NCBI GenBank assembly: GCA_016872285.1
Contig: VGZZ01000013.1
Location: forward strand, 1-55,379
Direction of reading: 5' to 3'
Source: SAR202 cluster bacterium
GTDB lineage: Bacteria; Chloroflexota; Dehalococcoidia; Lucifugimonadales; GCA-2712585
Length of the DNA stretch: 55,379 nucleotides
Shown: positions 53,000-55,379 of the stretch, piece by piece
Layout of the letters: every line of letters starts with the position of its first letter
Numbering within the stretch: position 1 is the first letter of the stretch
The notes under the pieces: model-generated
The model's database searches: none
The model's input: only the letters and a program-made list of their open reading frames with translations
What the model was told of the DNA's origin: nothing
Made by a program: the position numbers and the translations under genes

Positions 53000-53230
53000 A
53001 TGCAGTCCAGCGTTATCGGCAAGATCGAAAAAGCCAGACGTTACTCCGAGGAAAAAGACCGCGTTAAGTTCACCTCTCTCACAGCCACCCTGCGGGGCGA
53101 CCACACTGACCACCAGGTCATATATAACAACGGCTTCTGGTCCTGCGACTGCCACTATTTCCGCGTCAGCGCCACCTGCAGCCACACCATGGCCCTCCAG
53201 CGAATCCTAGACCCCATGGTCGCCATCTAA
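53000..53230 (+). CDS. Small SWIM-type zinc-finger protein
   Basis: 76-residue protein with a SWIM zinc-finger motif: C-D-C near residues 48-50, then C-S-H near 60-62 (C-x-C-xn-C-x-H). The N-terminus is a charged helix (I-G-K-I-E-K-A-R-R-Y). AAGGAG lies just upstream of the chosen ATG; an earlier in-frame ATG would add 19 residues. SWIM domains usually accompany larger ATPases or transposases, but this protein is essentially only the finger. Function unknown. Confidence 0.8.
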   Translation: MQSSVIGKIEKARRYSEEKDRVKFTSLTATLRGDHTDHQVIYNNGFWSCDCHYFRVSATCSHTMALQRILDPMVAI

Positions 53231-53660
53231 CGCGCATATCCTCGTCCGTTGGATGACGCCGCGTCGTCCACAGTATCGCTGCGCCTCATTCTTTTTGCTT
53301 GTGTGTCTTGCTAGGCAGGCCGCATAACCGGTTGTCCTGCCCATCTGGCCTCTCTCACGTGAACTCGTAATGCACATTAAGGGCTAGGATTATAAAACCA
53401 CGAGCCTAAGAACAAACGGAGGCGAAGGCCTTCCCCTTCTGGTCCCCCTTCTTCTCCTATTGAAAAGGAGAAGAAGGGGTTAGGGGATGATGATGAGGTG
53501 ATCTTGTTCTTCTTTCCCCTTCTTCCGGCATGAAGAAGGGGACAAAGAGGATGAAGGTATCCCGATTAAGAACGAGACCTCTTTTTCAGATTACGCGTCT
53601 TGACTGACAGAGCTAAGCGGTAGGAAACCTTGGCGAGGCGGGACTCGCTGCCAACTGCCT
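53231..53660. other. Intergenic region with a composite repeat
   Basis: No supportable gene. The composite repeat at 53436-53577 occupies its second half; the first half (53231-53435) holds nothing recognisable. Confidence 0.55.
53436..53577. repeat. Two-hairpin composite repeat
   Basis: CTTCTGGTCC start. First hairpin CCCCCTTCTTCTCC / GGAGAAGAAGGGG with ATTGAAAA tip, then TTAGGGGATGATGATGAGG. Second hairpin CCCCTTCTTC / GAAGAAGGGG, then CCCGATTAAGAAC. Confidence 0.8.
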
Positions 53661-54374
53661 CTACAACGGACCTCCGGTATCCCTCTCGCTCACCATCGCC
53701 GACACATGGGGCCGCAGCCCGTTCGTCACCCCACGCCTCCCCACCATCTCCAACCCCTCATATACGGCCTGTCTGCTCCTCTCCCCGAAAAATATAAGCC
53801 AGCTTGTGATCCCCAGAAACTTCGTTCCGTCCTCCCACCAATCGTGGTCAGGCATCTGTATAACGTGAGTGTCCAGGAAGGAGGAAATCGCGAAGAGACC
53901 AAAGGCCAGCAAGAGAAACGCCGCCGGGCCGGCCAGGATGTTCTTCCGAAAGACCGCCAGATAGACAAGGCCGATTAAGAGATAGACCGCCACCACTCCC
54001 TTCTGCGGTATCTCTAGGTAGTATGGGATAACGTGCTCGTGTGCTAGGAATAAATCGTCCAGCAGCAGCGCGCAAGACGCCAGGCCGGAAGCCAGAAGGA
54101 ACAGGCTAACTCCCTTGAGATAAGGCTGGCCCCTCACCAGCCAGGCGAACAGGCACGCGGCGGCCGCGAAAGACCACAACACAATTCCCAGGCTGGAGAC
54201 GGCCCCAATGTAAAAAGGCGAGTCGGTGACAGTGGACGGGTCTTGCATCAGCTCAAAGGAGCTAGCCCTGTCCTGGGCCTTAATAACCGCCAGCAGCGCC
54301 AGGCTAGGTATAAGGCCCAGAAGAAGGACGGGCCTCATCAGCAGCCGTCTAATCATGAATTGAGGCTGCTTCAA
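53661..54374 (-). CDS. Predicted multi-pass membrane protein of unknown function
   Basis: 237 residues with about six hydrophobic segments, at roughly 14-29, 55-78, 84-106, 120-140, 148-168 and 180-195. A conserved-looking L-L-L-D-D-L-F-L-A-H-E-H motif near 104-114 could bind a metal or cofactor in the membrane. The start is TTG 54374 with GGAG upstream, inside the 3' end of the broken amidohydrolase (26-base overlap). An internal ATG (codon 7) is an alternative start. No family name assigned. Confidence 0.7.
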   Translation of the reverse strand: MKQPQFMIRRLLMRPVLLLGLIPSLALLAVIKAQDRASSFELMQDPSTVTDSPFYIGAVSSLGIVLWSFAAAACLFAWLVRGQPYLKGVSLFLLASGLASCALLLDDLFLAHEHVIPYYLEIPQKGVVAVYLLIGLVYLAVFRKNILAGPAAFLLLAFGLFAISSFLDTHVIQMPDHDWWEDGTKFLGITSWLIFFGERSRQAVYEGLEMVGRRGVTNGLRPHVSAMVSERDTGGPL

Positions 54375-55371
54375 GGGCCTCTCCGCCTGCTGCCCCTTGT
54401 TTCAGAGACTTAGGCAGGTCATAGAGCCGGCGGCAGTTGTCCCAGAGGATCTTTCGTTTCGACTCTAGGCTCAGCGCGTCCGTAGACAGAAAGGTGTCGA
54501 CGGCATGAGGGTATGCGCTGTCGTGGTGTGGGAAATCCGTCGAAAACACAATGTTGCTGTCGCCAAGCTCGCCGACCACGTGCTTTACCAACTCCTCGTC
54601 GGGGTCTACCGATATGTAGCACTGACTCAGGAAATACTCGGACGGCCTCATATCCAGTTCCAGGCCCTCCCCGGGGCCAAACTTCTCCCACTGGTCGTCC
54701 AGACGGTACAGCCACTACGGCAGCCACGAACAGTTCCCCTCCAGGAACGCCACGCGCAGGCGGGGGAATCGATGCAGCACCCCGCCCAGGATCATGCTGC
54801 CCGCCGCCAGCATCAGCTCTAGTGCAAAGGTGGAGGCGTGCGACAGCGTCCTAAAGGCCGGATGGCCCGCTAGACGCGCGCTGATGTAGTCCTTGGACAA
54901 GCCTCCGGAGGTTCCGTGAAAACACGCGGGGACGTTAAGCCCCTCCAGCTCCGCCCATAAAACGTCGAACTCCTGGTCATGCACGTGTTTTCCCGCTATG
55001 GGCATGGGAAGCATGGCTATGCCCACCATACCCAGCTCCTCCACGGCCCGTCTCGCCTCCCGCGCGGCCTCAGCCGCGTTGTGCTGGGCCACTATTCCTG
55101 TGCCCTTGAACCTGGCCGGATCGGTCTTGCAGAAGTCCGACGCCCAGTCGTTGAACCCCCGCGCCATGGCCGCGGCGAACTCCGGCTCCGACTCATCATC
55201 GGACACATACATGCCTCCCAGGGTCCGGAACATCACCGCCACGTCAATCCCCCGCATGACATTAAAAATATGGTTACCGAAATAAAGTGATTGTCTCAAA
55301 ACTACGGTTACCGAAATCCCAGGGAGGTAGCCGTGAACCGGGAGAGCATTGGCGAGTACGCTCAGCGTCAA
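54349..55371 (-). pseudogene. Amidohydrolase 2 family gene broken by TAG and altered at its 5' end
   Basis: One frame of 341 codons. Codons up to 54718 encode a family-like amidohydrolase (G-I-D-V-A-V-M-F near 41-48, C-F-H-G-T-S-G-G, H-R-F-P-R-L-R-V-A-F-L-E-G-N-C-S-W-L-P). A TAG at 54715-54717 then stands where homologues continue, and the same frame resumes W-L-Y-R-L-D-D-Q-W-E-K-F, ending with F-S-T-D-F-P-H (the intact catalytic motif) and L-Y-D-L-P. The normal metal-site N-terminus (D-x-H) is missing: the first about 38 residues are not family-like and overlap the direct repeat at 55272-55317. Probably a pseudogene; a sequencing error at the TAG is possible. Confidence 0.7.
55272..55317. 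repeat. 12-bp direct repeat near the window end
   Basis: GGTTACCGAAAT occurs at 55272-55283 and 55306-55317, 34 bases apart. It lies within the atypical 5' segment of the broken amidohydrolase. Confidence 0.5.
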
Positions 55372-55379
55372 AGGGAAAG

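Overview
The window is a GC-rich bacterial chromosome segment. Its gene mix suggests an uncultivated Chloroflexota, perhaps a Dehalococcoidia/SAR202-like lineage. The evidence is several amidohydrolase-2 genes, a luciferase-like flavin monooxygenase, NHL and BNR beta-propellers, a cytosolic reductive-dehalogenase-like cobalamin/iron-sulfur protein, and many short palindromic intergenic repeats. This placement is inference: there is no rRNA gene here, and I see no tRNA gene, CRISPR array, transposase or phage module.

Layout. Positions 1-8000 hold a truncated TauE/SafE exporter, a lipoprotein with two BsuPI-like domains, a degenerate 2-hydroxyacid dehydrogenase-like protein, a SnoaL-like protein, a Cys-rich copper protein, a BNR propeller, a cupin with a histone-like tail, a GYD protein and an amidase. 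Positions 8000-20000 (mostly + strand) hold TerC, two amidohydrolase paralogues, a PadR regulator, a methyltransferase, a ThDP enzyme, an NHL protein, an orphan peptide/solute-binding lipoprotein and the RdhA-like protein. Positions 19700-28200 (- strand) hold the luciferase-like enzyme, an interrupted secreted serine protease, a second NHL protein, a zinc-ribbon membrane protein, a hydantoinase, a frameshifted membrane protein and an MMPL exporter. Positions 28600-34000 hold a CoA-ester lyase, folB, a chromate transporter, a VOC protein, a PIN toxin/antitoxin pair with a relic of a second antitoxin, and queA. Positions 34000-51300 are a housekeeping block, nearly all on the - strand: gyrA, an inactive-looking amidotransferase, aroK-aroB fusion, a PAS kinase with its response regulator, a HAD phosphatase, aroC, aroE, ruvX and alaS. 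Two + strand genes interrupt it, a flavin reductase and a GreA fused to an integrase-like domain. The end of the window has a YgjP-like metallopeptidase, a mini SWIM protein, a membrane protein and a broken amidohydrolase.

How the genes work together. The - strand block supplies shikimate-to-chorismate enzymes (AroE, AroK, AroB, AroC) beside core translation, recombination and topology genes. The accessory genes look like a catabolic, cofactor-dependent repertoire (amidase, hydantoinase, amidohydrolases, flavin and ThDP enzymes, solute-binding protein), but no complete pathway can be read from their order.

The most unusual features are a nested family of palindromic intergenic repeats; an AT-rich insertion of roughly 115 residues inside AlaRS; the integrase-core/GreA fusion; the TAT-less RdhA-like protein; three genes broken by single-base-type lesions (two in-frame TAG codons and one probable frameshift); and three proteins that keep a family fold but have lost catalytic residues. 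The + strand is richer in C than in G across the window, so + genes favour C-ending codons and - genes favour G-ending codons. This suggests the - strand is the leading strand.
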